A DNA stretch of 64,000 nt from Reyranella aquatilis (GTDB lineage Bacteria; Pseudomonadota; Alphaproteobacteria; Reyranellales; Reyranellaceae): NCBI RefSeq assembly GCF_020880995.1, contig NZ_JAJISD010000002.1, positions 248,001-312,000 on the forward strand, in the 5' to 3' direction. Each line of letters opens with the position of its first letter. Position 1 is the first letter of the stretch. Under the pieces are notes generated by a model. That model was not told where the DNA came from and did no database searches. It saw nothing but the letters and a program-made list of their open reading frames with translations. Positions 28,007 through 36,414 of the stretch are shown here, piece by piece. Position numbers and translations under genes: made by a program.

Positions 28007-29944
28007 TCAATCGACGCAACAGCTCATGCTGCTGACGGAAGGCGGGACGTCGAGCGCCGGATTTTCGGTGAAGAATCCGGCAGGATGAAGGGCGAATCCG
28101 GCGGTGATCACCGGCTGGACCGGGAAATCCTCGGGACGTGGAATATGGTGCAGGCCGAAGCTGTGCCAGATCACGAGATCGGTATCGACCAGCGGACGGT
28201 CCGCTTCCGTCCAGGCCGGCAAGCCATCGCCGCCGCTGCTCTGGTTCGGGTAGCGGCCGGCCGCGTAGATCTCGTCGGGATGATAGGCGGTGACCCACAA
28301 TTGCCGGGTCATGAAGGCCGCGCGCCGTGAGACCATCGACTGAGGATGCGAGAAGGTCGGAACCGGGTTCAACGGCAGCAGCTTGTAGGCGGTGGGCTGG
28401 CCCAGCCGGTTGCGGGCCTCCGCACTCTCTATCTTCCAGAAGCGCGCCGCATTGAAGTCGACGTTGCGTTGGGCGCCCTGTTCGGTTTGGAGGACGGTCT
28501 GGCGCGTGGTGAAGGCATTGCCGTAGGGATTGTCAGCATCCATGGGCAGGGCCACGGTGTCGACCTCGACGACGCGGTTGCGCTCGCCGTCGACCGCCAT
28601 GTCGAGGCGCATGTTGAAGACGTGCTGATGGTAGTGGGCATAGACGCCCGGCGACACGATGGTTCCGTAGTCGGGCGCTTCGCCGGGCCGCAGGCCGGCG
28701 GTGTTCATGATCCCGGTCGCCTTCATTTCGAAGTGGATCGAGCCGTCCTGGTGAAAGTACCAGAACGAGCCGTACTCGTAGTTGCCGATGGTCGAGATCG
28801 ACGACACGACCAGCCGCCGGGCCCGCCTCACGTCGACCTCGCCCGTGAACAGGTCGGTGTGCTTCCAGAGGATGCCGAAATCCTCCTCGTGCAGGCACAC
28901 CGCGCTCTCGATGCAGTAGGGATCGCCCTTGCTGTCGGCCAGCCACGCATCGAAGTAGCGGATGGCGCCAAGGCAGTCGCAGCCCAGCGTCAGCGAATTG
29001 GCGAGCACGCCGATGCCGTACTCGCCGACGTCGAAGGCATTCTTGCGAAAGTGCCCGCCGCCGGGATGTCCGTAGGGCACGACCATCTCGGACAACGCCG
29101 CCCGGTGCAGCACCGACCGCAGCCGTCCCTCGTCCTCGTATCCGATCGCATGCAGCACCAGCCCTTCGCGGGCATTGAAGCCGACGCGGAAGCGCCATTT
29201 CTGCCAGCGCACCTCGTTGCCCTCGACGACAAAGCTGGGGCCGGCCGGCTGGACGATTTCCAGGGGCTTCACGTCGTCGCGAAAGACGCTCCTGTAGCGG
29301 GCGGCATAGTTGCGATCGAGCCTCGGCACGTCGGCCACGCCGTAATCGTCGACTCGCAGCACCTCGGCCCGGTCGAGATCGACGACGGCACACAGACCCT
29401 CGATGGGATGGGCATAGCCGTTGTCGTGCTTCTCGCTGCGGTACCAGCAGAAGGTATGGGAGAGCCGCCGGCCCTCTTCGTCCGGCAGCCCGTAATTGCC
29501 GGCCGACCAGGGATCGACCTGGACGTTTTCGATGTCGGTGATGCCGCGCCGGGCCAGGGCCTCGCGAAAGCGGGGATCGGCCCGCGCGACCTCTCCGACC
29601 AGCGTGATGTCGTCGATCAGAATGCGCGGCCGGACGCCGGGAACGTGCCGCCAGTCGACGACCTTGTCGGCCACGAGGTCAACCCGGGCCTCCCAGACCT
29701 GGCCGTTGGTGCGGTCGAAGGCGCAGACGAACGCCTCGCGCGGAAACGAAGCACCCGCCCGGAAGTCAGTCACGACGCTCTTGTCGGGCTCGTGCAGGCT
29801 CACCGTTTCGAACATCATGCCCGGGCCGAGATCGTGTGCCGCCCGCACGGCCGCCGACGCCTGGCGTATCTCGTCGGGAGTCAGGGGATCGAGCGGATGG
29901 CCGGGGGCCGCGTGCGTCAGGGTCTCGGCGTTGGCATCGGGCAT
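28007..29944 (-). CDS. copper amine oxidase (primary-amine oxidase)
   Basis: A 645-aa enzyme that oxidises primary amines to aldehydes, H2O2 and ammonia. Y389 in IGNYEYG is the tyrosine converted to topaquinone; D305 in KNAFDVGEYG is the catalytic base; H439 and H441 in HYHQHVFN plus a histidine in FGLHHIPRPEDFPV (599-600) bind copper. Length and lack of a signal peptide fit a cytoplasmic Arthrobacter-type enzyme. The start has GAGAGGAAG upstream. It is a single-gene unit, with no aldehyde dehydrogenase next to it. Confidence 0.95.
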   Translation of the reverse strand: MPDANAETLTHAAPGHPLDPLTPDEIRQASAAVRAAHDLGPGMMFETVSLHEPDKSVVTDFRAGASFPREAFVCAFDRTNGQVWEARVDLVADKVVDWRHVPGVRPRILIDDITLVGEVARADPRFREALARRGITDIENVQVDPWSAGNYGLPDEEGRRLSHTFCWYRSEKHDNGYAHPIEGLCAVVDLDRAEVLRVDDYGVADVPRLDRNYAARYRSVFRDDVKPLEIVQPAGPSFVVEGNEVRWQKWRFRVGFNAREGLVLHAIGYEDEGRLRSVLHRAALSEMVVPYGHPGGGHFRKNAFDVGEYGIGVLANSLTLGCDCLGAIRYFDAWLADSKGDPYCIESAVCLHEEDFGILWKHTDLFTGEVDVRRARRLVVSSISTIGNYEYGSFWYFHQDGSIHFEMKATGIMNTAGLRPGEAPDYGTIVSPGVYAHYHQHVFNMRLDMAVDGERNRVVEVDTVALPMDADNPYGNAFTTRQTVLQTEQGAQRNVDFNAARFWKIESAEARNRLGQPTAYKLLPLNPVPTFSHPQSMVSRRAAFMTRQLWVTAYHPDEIYAAGRYPNQSSGGDGLPAWTEADRPLVDTDLVIWHSFGLHHIPRPEDFPVQPVITAGFALHPAGFFTENPALDVPPSVSSMSCCVD

Positions 29945-30122
29945 ATGGTCTTCCTCTCGACGGCATTGTCACGTTCAGCATCGCAGAGCGCAACACGCCC
30001 CTGTTCCGAGTGGGCCGCAGCGCCACGAATGGCGTTATCGCCCCGCAATTACCGCGCCGGGGGGCTGACCTGCGAAAGCAGCGCCTTGACCCGTTGCGCG
30101 GATCGGCTTCCTCTGCCGCGGC

Positions 30123-31049
30123 ATGTCCGTTCCCGTCGCCGAGTTGCCCGATACGCTGTCTCGCCTGATCCCGTCCCGCACCGCGCGGGGGTTCTTCCTC
30201 GCCGTCGTCTCCGGCATCTTCTTCAACTTCCTCAACGCCTCGGTGAAGGAGCTGGCCGGCGAAATGCCGCCGCTCTACGTCGCTTGGGGCCGCTGGGTCG
30301 CCGGCGTCGCGCTGATCGCGCCGTACCTGCTGTGGCGCGCCGGCCTGGCCGGCATGAAGACGCAGGACCTGAAACTCCACTGCTTCCGCGGCCTGTTCCA
30401 CACCTCGGGCTACGCGCTTTGGTACGAGGCGGTGGTGTGGCTGCCGCTCGCCACCATGGCGGCGCTGAGCTTCACCGGACCGATCTTCGTCACCGTGGGC
30501 GCGGTGATCTTCCTGCGCGAGACCGTGCACTGGCGGCGCTGGCTGGCGGTCGGCATCGGCTTCGCCGGCATGCTGATCATCGTCCGGCCGGGACTCGTCA
30601 CGGTGAATCCCGGCATCATCTACATGCTCTGCGCCGTGCCGCTGATCGCGGGCTCCAACCTCGTGGCCAAGGTCGTGTCGGGCCGCGACAAGCCCGCCGT
30701 CGTCGTGCTGTGGCAGAGCGTGGTCGGCGCGATCTGCTTCACGCCGCTCGGCATCTGGTTCTGGCAGACGCCGACCGCGGACCAGCTCCTGCTGTTCCTG
30801 TCGGCCGGCTTCTTCGGGACGATGGGCTATTTCTTCATCACCTGGGCCTATCGCCTGCTCGACATTTCCGCCCTGCAACCCATCACCTTCCTCGGCATTG
30901 TCTGGGCCGCCTTGATGGACGTGGCGGTCTGGGGCAAGACCTCCGACATCTGGACCTTCGTGGGCGCTGCCGTCATCGTGGCCTCCACGACCTACATCGC
31001 CCACCGCGAGGCAAAAGCGGGGGCCGCCGCGGGAGGAAAGAAGACATGA
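30123..31049 (+). CDS. DMT-superfamily (EamA) permease
   Basis: A 308-aa protein with ten membrane helices in two EamA halves (residues about 22-155 and 165-295). FFNFLNASVKELAGEMPPLYVAWGR in outline opens the first half, and ALSFTGPIFVTVGAVIFLRE closes the first bundle. These permeases export or import metabolites such as amino acids. Its stop overlaps the SDR start (ATGA), so the two are co-translated. No good ribosome site precedes the ATG. Confidence 0.88.
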   Translation: MSVPVAELPDTLSRLIPSRTARGFFLAVVSGIFFNFLNASVKELAGEMPPLYVAWGRWVAGVALIAPYLLWRAGLAGMKTQDLKLHCFRGLFHTSGYALWYEAVVWLPLATMAALSFTGPIFVTVGAVIFLRETVHWRRWLAVGIGFAGMLIIVRPGLVTVNPGIIYMLCAVPLIAGSNLVAKVVSGRDKPAVVVLWQSVVGAICFTPLGIWFWQTPTADQLLLFLSAGFFGTMGYFFITWAYRLLDISALQPITFLGIVWAALMDVAVWGKTSDIWTFVGAAVIVASTTYIAHREAKAGAAAGGKKT

Positions 31050-31816
31050 CGGATCGTCTGGCCGGCAAGGTTGCGCTCATCACCGGGGGCGCCTCGGGCC
31101 TCGGCGCCAATGCCGCCGAACTGATGGCCAAGGAAGGCGCGCGCGTCGTCGTCGCCGATGTCGCGACGGATCGCGGCCAGGCCGTGGCCGACCGGCTGGG
31201 CTCGGCTGGCCATTTTGTGAAGCTCGACGTCACCAGCGAGGACAACTGGAAGTCCGCCATCGCCGAGACCGTGACCAAGTTCGGCGCCATCCATGTGCTG
31301 CTGAACTCCGCCGGCATCGGCCTCAGCAAGACGGTCGAGGAGATCACGCTCGAGGAATGGCGCAAGGTCCACGCGATCGACCTCGACGGCGTGTTCCTGG
31401 GCTGCAAGCACGGCGTCGCCGAGATCAAGAAGCACACCCAGCGGCTCGGCGGCTCGGTGATCAACATCTCGTCGATCTCCGGCATCATCGCTGGCGCCAA
31501 CATGGCGGCCTATAATTCGGCCAAGGCCGGCGTCCGCCTGCTCTCGAAGTCGGTGGCGCTGCACTGCGCCAAGTCGGGCTACAACATCCGCTGCAACTCC
31601 GTGCATCCGACCTTCATCGACACGCCGATCCTCGACAAGTACCGCGACCGCTTCGGCCAGGACCTGATGCAGCAGAAGCTCGGCAAGCAGGTGCCGATCG
31701 GCCGCCTCGGCCGGCCCGAGGAAGTGGGCTGGGCGATCGTCTTCCTCGCTTCCGACGAATCGAGCTTCATGACCGGCTCGGAAGTGATCATCGACGGCGG
31801 CATCTCGGCGATGTGA
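31046..31816 (+). CDS. short-chain dehydrogenase/reductase (SDR)
   Basis: A 256-aa classical SDR: GGASGLG (14-20), LNSAG (86-90), catalytic Y156 and K160, and IDGGISAM at the end. D38 after the second strand (VVVADVAT) suggests NAD rather than NADP. GGGAGGAAAG lies before the start, inside the permease gene. It resembles cyclopentanol or 3-hydroxysteroid-type dehydrogenases; the substrate is not known. A small membrane ORF follows with an overlap. Confidence 0.9.
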   Translation: MTDRLAGKVALITGGASGLGANAAELMAKEGARVVVADVATDRGQAVADRLGSAGHFVKLDVTSEDNWKSAIAETVTKFGAIHVLLNSAGIGLSKTVEEITLEEWRKVHAIDLDGVFLGCKHGVAEIKKHTQRLGGSVINISSISGIIAGANMAAYNSAKAGVRLLSKSVALHCAKSGYNIRCNSVHPTFIDTPILDKYRDRFGQDLMQQKLGKQVPIGRLGRPEEVGWAIVFLASDESSFMTGSEVIIDGGISAM

Positions 31817-32079
31817 CGATGAAGACGGGCGAGCCGATCTCCCTGAAGGCGGTGCTTGATCCCAAGTCACCGACGATAGAGATGGTCGCGTCGCCGGCGG
31901 CGCCGCTGGACCCGGGAGCCACCACGGACGGCTTCAGCTTCGCTACCCATACGACGGGTGGCAATCGCCGCAGGCTTTCGTTCTGCTTCAAGGTCGTCGC
32001 ATTGATATTCCTCGGTTGGACCGCGCTGGGCCTGCTTGCCCAGGCAGCGGCCATTATCTCCTCACTCTTGCAGACCTGA
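31813..32079 (+). CDS. small single-pass membrane protein, unknown
   Basis: An 88-aa hypothetical protein. The GTG start overlaps the SDR stop (GTGA); an ATG at 31819 is an alternative. The first 55 residues are polar and proline-rich; residues 59-84 (VVALIFLGWTALGLLAQAAA and onward) form one hydrophobic helix. Basic residues GNRRRL just before the helix suggest a cytoplasmic N-terminus. It ends 6 bp before the next hydrolase gene, so it fits tightly in the operon. No homolog is recognised. Confidence 0.5.
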   Translation: MTMKTGEPISLKAVLDPKSPTIEMVASPAAPLDPGATTDGFSFATHTTGGNRRRLSFCFKVVALIFLGWTALGLLAQAAAIISSLLQT

Positions 32080-32085
32080 GATCCC

Positions 32086-32880
32086 ATGCTGCTCAATCTC
32101 GACGGACGTAAGATCTACTTCGACCTGGCCGGTCCGCAGAATGCGCCGGCGGTCTGCTTCACCCATTCGCTGGCGGCCGATGGCGGCATGTGGACCGAGC
32201 AGCTCGTGCCGTTGCTGGCGGCGGGCTATCGCGTGCTGCGCCTCGACATGCGCGGCCATGGCGGCAGCCAGCCGGTCGAGGGCGACTACACGATGGAGCA
32301 GCTCGCTGGCGACGTGAAAGGCGCGCTCGATGTGCTGGGCATCTGGAAGGTGCATTACATCGGCCTGTCGATCGGCGGAATGATCGGCCAGGGGTTTGCG
32401 CTGGCCTATCCGGAGCGGCTGCAGTCGCTGACGCTGTGCGACACGCATCCCTCCTCGCCCGACGATTCGGGCGGCCTTTGGGACCAGCGCAAGGCGGCGG
32501 TCCGCAAAGGGGGCGTGAAGTCACTGGCCGACGGCAACATGGAGCGGTGGTTCACGCCCGAGTTCAAGCACGTCAATCCAACCCGCTGGAAGGAGATCCA
32601 TTCGACGATCTGCGGCACCTCGGATGCAGGCTTCCTGGGCTGCGCCGCCGCCATCCAGAATTTCGACTATCTCGACCGGCTGCCGACCATCAAGATACCG
32701 ACCCTGGTGATCTGCGGCGACGAGGATCCGGCTACGCCGCCCGATCGCAACAAGCTGATCGCTTCCAAGATTCCCGGCGCCCGCTACGAGGACATCGCCA
32801 AGGCGCGCCATCTGCCCAACGTCGAGCGGCCCGAGCCGTTCAACCGGCTCATGCTGAGCTTCCTCGGCCTTAACCGCTGA
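32086..32880 (+). CDS. alpha/beta hydrolase, 3-oxoadipate enol-lactonase-like
   Basis: A 264-aa alpha/beta hydrolase. S95 in GLSIGGMIG is the nucleophile, the aspartate is in CGDEDPATPP, and the histidine in KARHLPNVERP. These three blocks and the length match PcaD-type enol-lactonases of the beta-ketoadipate route. No other pca gene is nearby, so esterase activity on another lactone is equally possible. It sits between a small membrane protein gene and an acyl-CoA dehydrogenase gene. Confidence 0.82.
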   Translation: MLLNLDGRKIYFDLAGPQNAPAVCFTHSLAADGGMWTEQLVPLLAAGYRVLRLDMRGHGGSQPVEGDYTMEQLAGDVKGALDVLGIWKVHYIGLSIGGMIGQGFALAYPERLQSLTLCDTHPSSPDDSGGLWDQRKAAVRKGGVKSLADGNMERWFTPEFKHVNPTRWKEIHSTICGTSDAGFLGCAAAIQNFDYLDRLPTIKIPTLVICGDEDPATPPDRNKLIASKIPGARYEDIAKARHLPNVERPEPFNRLMLSFLGLNR

Positions 32881-32885
32881 CTTTT

Positions 32886-32956
32886 TGTCATCCCGAGCGC
32901 AAGCGAGGGATCCTTCTCCTGACCCTAAAGATCCCTCGCTGACGCTTGGGATGACA
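32886..32956. repeat. full GTCATCCCGAGCG palindromic element
   Basis: Arms 32886-32912 and 32930-32956 pair over about 24 of 27 positions, beginning TGTCATCCC and ending GGGATGACA, with an inner AGCGAGGGATC/GATCCCTCGCT stem. It fills the gap before the acyl-CoA dehydrogenase gene. A half copy lies at 14020-14051. Such palindromes are scattered in many alphaproteobacterial genomes. Confidence 0.8.
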
Positions 32957-32967
32957 GAGGTTTCAAA

Positions 32968-34134
32968 ATGGATTTCGCCTTTTCCGAAGACCAGCTCGCC
33001 ATCAAGGACAGCGTCTCCAAGCTCTGCGCCGGCTTCGACGAGAAATACTGGCTGAAAAAGGACAAGGACGGCGGCTTCCCCGAGGATTTCTACCGCACGA
33101 TGGCCGATGCCGGATGGCTGGGCATCGCCATGCCGGAGGAATACGGCGGCTCGGGCCTCGGCATCACCGAGGCCTCGATCATGATGCAGGCGGTCGCCGA
33201 ATCGGGCGCGGCGCTGCAGGGTGCCTCGGCGATCCATCTCAACGTTTTCGGGCCCAACCCGATCGTGGTCTTCGGCACCGAGGAGCAGAAGAAGCGCATC
33301 CTGCCCGACATCATCAAGGGCAAGGTGAAGGGCTGCTTCGCCGTCACCGAGCCCGACGCCGGCCTGAACACCACGGCACTGGAGACGCGGGCCGAGCGCG
33401 ACGGCAACGGCTATGTCGTCCATGGCAAGAAGACCTGGACCACGACGGCGCAGGTCGCCGACAAGATGCTGCTGATCGCCCGCACGACTCCGAAGGAGAA
33501 GTGCAAGCGCCCGACCGACGGGTTGTCGCTCTTCTACACCGACTTCGACCGCAGCAAGATCGAGGTGCGCGAGATCGAGAAGATGGGCCGCAAGGCGATC
33601 GACACCAACCAGGTGTTCATCGACGGTCTCAAGGTGCCGCTCGAGGATCGCATCGGTGAGGAGGGCAAGGGCTTCCACTATCTGCTGCACGGGCTCAATC
33701 CCGAGCGCATCCTGATCGCGGCCGAGGCGATCGGCATCGGCAAGGCCGCCCTCGCACGCGCCACGCAGTATGCCAAGGAGCGGGTCGTGTTCGGCCGGCC
33801 GATCGGCAAGAACCAGGCGATCCAGCACCCGCTGGCCGAGAGCTGGATGCAGCTCGAGGCGGCGAACCTGCTGACCTTCAAGGCAGCCTGGCTGTACGAC
33901 AACGGCAAGGAATGCGGCGCCGAGGCCAATTCGGCCAAGTATCTCGGCGCCCGTTCCGCCTACGACGCCTGCGAGCGCGCGATCCTCACCCATGGCGGCT
34001 ACGGCTATGCCAAGGAGTTCCACGTCGAGCGCTTCCTGCGCGAGGTCATGATCGCCCGCATCGCGCCGGTGAGCGAACAGCTCATCCTCTGCTACGTCGC
34101 CGAACGGGTGCTGGGGCTGCCGAAGAGCTACTGA
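32968..34134 (+). CDS. acyl-CoA dehydrogenase
   Basis: A 388-aa acyl-CoA dehydrogenase with FAVTEPDAGLNTTALETRA, GKKTWTTTAQVADKMLL, and GGYGYAKEFHVERFLREVMIAR in outline at the C-terminus. The YEGT motif is replaced by IAPVSEQ, with a glutamate three residues later that might serve as base; this is inference. It follows the enol-lactonase-like hydrolase across the palindromic element and may share its transcript. Substrate unknown. Confidence 0.9.
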   Translation: MDFAFSEDQLAIKDSVSKLCAGFDEKYWLKKDKDGGFPEDFYRTMADAGWLGIAMPEEYGGSGLGITEASIMMQAVAESGAALQGASAIHLNVFGPNPIVVFGTEEQKKRILPDIIKGKVKGCFAVTEPDAGLNTTALETRAERDGNGYVVHGKKTWTTTAQVADKMLLIARTTPKEKCKRPTDGLSLFYTDFDRSKIEVREIEKMGRKAIDTNQVFIDGLKVPLEDRIGEEGKGFHYLLHGLNPERILIAAEAIGIGKAALARATQYAKERVVFGRPIGKNQAIQHPLAESWMQLEAANLLTFKAAWLYDNGKECGAEANSAKYLGARSAYDACERAILTHGGYGYAKEFHVERFLREVMIARIAPVSEQLILCYVAERVLGLPKSY

Positions 34135-34175
34135 CCACTGCGCCGAATTGGGGCGAAACCGGGGCAAACGCCGTA

Positions 34176-34193
34176 CGATTGTATCGATTGTAT
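34176..34193. repeat. 9-bp tandem direct repeat
   Basis: CGATTGTAT occurs twice in direct succession, about 70 bp upstream of the small exported protein gene. It could be a regulator site or a part of its promoter; no regulator is identified. Confidence 0.4.
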
Positions 34194-34261
34194 TGGCAAC
34201 CCCCGAGCGATTCCGGACGTTTATTCGGTATCTGATCGCAACCCAGTCCCTGGAGCAGTCC

Positions 34262-34645
34262 ATGACTCGCAACCAGCTCAACGCCGGCTTCGCGTTCGGC
34301 AGCACGCTTCTCGCGGCAGCCATCGCGGCCTTCGCCCCGCCCGTTCCGCCGGCGTCCGCGCAGAGCCAGGCGGAGCGCATCTGCCGCGAACAGGGGCTGA
34401 AGCCGACCTCGGAAGGCTATGAGTACTGCCTGTCACAGGCAGTCCGTGCCCTCGATTGGGGCAAGCCGGAGATCGCCTACACGATGGCCCGTGTGACCGC
34501 CGACGCGCGGGACGCGTGCCGGGACTACGGCCTCGTCCCCGCTACATCCGGTTACAAGGCCTGCATGGATCGCGAAACCCACGCACGTCGCCTGCTGGTC
34601 TTCACGGACGAGCCGCAATACGACAAGGACATCGCGGTTCAATAA
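34262..34645 (+). CDS. small exported protein with duplicated Cys motif
   Basis: A 127-aa protein of unknown function. Residues 1-34 form a signal peptide (cleavage near ASAQS). The mature part carries two copies of C-R-x2-G-L-x-P-x-S-x-G-Y-x2-C, at C41-C56 and C86-C101, exactly 45 residues apart; each pair could form a disulfide in the periplasm. The chosen ATG at 34262 starts the signal peptide; a longer reading has no support. It stands alone between acyl-CoA dehydrogenase and epoxide-hydrolase-like genes. Confidence 0.7.
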   Translation: MTRNQLNAGFAFGSTLLAAAIAAFAPPVPPASAQSQAERICREQGLKPTSEGYEYCLSQAVRALDWGKPEIAYTMARVTADARDACRDYGLVPATSGYKACMDRETHARRLLVFTDEPQYDKDIAVQ

Positions 34646-34762
34646 CCAACCAACGAGAGTCCGTTCGCCCGTCGGCAGCCGGTCTTCCAATCGATTGATC
34701 GCAGAGCGGATCGACCGACGATGCGGCCTGCCTTTCGGGGCGCGGTGGGCTAGGCTCGTCCC

Positions 34763-35908
34763 ATGAAACCGCTCTCCGCCTCCGTCCTCCCCGCCGGCGT
34801 TCGCGCCCGCATCCTCCCCGGCATCAACGGCCTCGACATCCATGTGCTCGAGGCGGGCTTCGAAAAGAAGGGAAGCCCCGCGGTGATGCTCTTCCACGGC
34901 TTTCCCGAGGTCGCCTACAGCTGGCGCAAGGTGATGCCGGCGCTCGCCGCGGCGGGCTATCACGCCATCGCGCCCGACCTGCGCGGCTATGGCCGCACGA
35001 CCGGCTGGGACGCCGACTTCGACGCCGACCAGATCGGCTTCCGCTTCACCAACCTCCTGCGCGATGCGATCGGCGTCCTCTTTGCCCTGGGACATCGCAC
35101 GGCCGAAGCGGCGGTCGGGCACGATTTCGGCTCGTCTGTCGCCTCCTACGCCTCGCTGGTCCGCCCCGATATCTTCAGGCGCATGGTGCTGATGAGTGCG
35201 CCCTTCCCCGGGCCCACTCCCGTCCCATTCGACACCGATGGCAAGCCCGCGCCGGCCAAGGGACCCGACATCCATGCCGCGATGGCTGCGCTGCCGCGCC
35301 CGCGCAAGCATTACCAGTGGTACCAGTCGACCCGCGAAGCCAACGAAGAGCAGTGGCATCCCAAGCAGGGCCTGCACAATTTCCTGCGCGCCTACTATCA
35401 CTACAAGAGCGCCGACTGGAAGGCGAACAAGCCATACGAACTGAAGGGCTGGACCGCCGAGGAACTGGCAAAGATGCCGACCTACTACATCATGGATCTT
35501 GCCGAAGGCATGGCCGAGACGGTGGCCAAGGAGATGCCGACGCCCGCCGAAATCGCCGCCGCGAAGTGGCTGACCGACGACGAACTGGCGGTCTATGTCG
35601 GCGAGTACGAGCGCACCGGCTTCCAGGGCGGCCTCAACTGGTATCGCGCGCGCACCAGCGGCCGGGTCACGCCGGAACTCGAGATCTTCACCGGGCGCAC
35701 CATCGACCAGCCCTCGACCTTCATCTCGGGCAAGAGCGACTGGGGCAACTACCAGTCGCCCGGTGCGCTCGAGAAAATGCAGAAGAGCGCCTGCACCAAC
35801 ATGAAGGAGATCTACATGGTCGAGGGCGCCGGCCATTGGGTGCAGCAGGAGCAGGCCGCCGAAGTGAGCCGCCTGCTGCTGAAGTTCCTGAAGGAGACCG
35901 CGGCCTGA
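34763..35908 (+). CDS. epoxide-hydrolase-type alpha/beta hydrolase
   Basis: A 381-aa alpha/beta hydrolase. HGFPEVAYSWR is the oxyanion-hole block, D121 in VGHDFGSSVA is an aspartate nucleophile as in epoxide hydrolases and dehalogenases, and GAGHWVQQE supplies the histidine. Tyrosines in GEYERTGFQGGLNWYR match the epoxide-polarising ring tyrosine of soluble epoxide hydrolases. It opens epoxides to diols if that reading is right. A GNAT gene overlaps its stop codon. Confidence 0.88.
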   Translation: MKPLSASVLPAGVRARILPGINGLDIHVLEAGFEKKGSPAVMLFHGFPEVAYSWRKVMPALAAAGYHAIAPDLRGYGRTTGWDADFDADQIGFRFTNLLRDAIGVLFALGHRTAEAAVGHDFGSSVASYASLVRPDIFRRMVLMSAPFPGPTPVPFDTDGKPAPAKGPDIHAAMAALPRPRKHYQWYQSTREANEEQWHPKQGLHNFLRAYYHYKSADWKANKPYELKGWTAEELAKMPTYYIMDLAEGMAETVAKEMPTPAEIAAAKWLTDDELAVYVGEYERTGFQGGLNWYRARTSGRVTPELEIFTGRTIDQPSTFISGKSDWGNYQSPGALEKMQKSACTNMKEIYMVEGAGHWVQQEQAAEVSRLLLKFLKETAA

Positions 35909-36396
35909 GCGCGCCGCGTCCGGTCTCGGCCCATGACGAGGCCGCGATCCTCGCGCTCAACAACGCACACGCTGTCGAACTCTCCTGGCTCGCGCCCGAG
36001 CGGCTGAGCCGGCTTCTGCGGCAGGCCTTCTACGCACGCTGCATCGGCGATGGCGCGGCCTTCCTGATGGCCTTCGACGAGGGCGCCGACTACGACAGCC
36101 CCAACTATCTCTGGTTCCTCGAGCGCCATCGCCACTTCGTCTACGTCGATCGCATCGTGGTCAATGCGGCGATGCGCAAGCGCGGGCTGGCGCAGATGCT
36201 CTACGAAGACCTCTTCCGCTGCGCCGCCGACGCCGGGCACGATCGCATCGTCTGCGAGGTGAACTCCGATCCGCCCAATCCTGCCTCGGACGCTTTCCAC
36301 GCGGCGCTCGGCTTCGTCGAAGTCGGCCACGCCGCCATACACGGTGGCACCAAGACCGTCCGCTACCTCAGCCGCTCGCTCGCCCCAGCTCCCTGA
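35905..36396 (+). CDS. GNAT-family acetyltransferase with probable CTG start
   Basis: A 163-aa GNAT. AILALNNAHAVELSW (15-29) is the acceptor region and VDRIVVNAAMRKRGLAQMLYEDLF holds the acetyl-CoA loop R-K-R-G-L-A. The family block begins near residue 12, but no ATG, GTG or TTG exists in frame upstream of it near the hydrolase stop. CTG at 35905 forms a CTGA overlap and follows AAGGAG (35891-35896) by 8 nt, so CTG is the best start. The acceptor substrate is unknown. Confidence 0.8.
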   Translation: MSAPRPVSAHDEAAILALNNAHAVELSWLAPERLSRLLRQAFYARCIGDGAAFLMAFDEGADYDSPNYLWFLERHRHFVYVDRIVVNAAMRKRGLAQMLYEDLFRCAADAGHDRIVCEVNSDPPNPASDAFHAALGFVEVGHAAIHGGTKTVRYLSRSLAPAP

Positions 36397-36414
36397 CCCC
36401 CGGAGAGGCGCCCC

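Noticed and set aside
28346-31816. 1156-codon frame running from the amine oxidase region into the SDR
   Set aside because: Only the last 256 codons (from 31046) are a real protein; the rest is antisense or out-of-frame reading.
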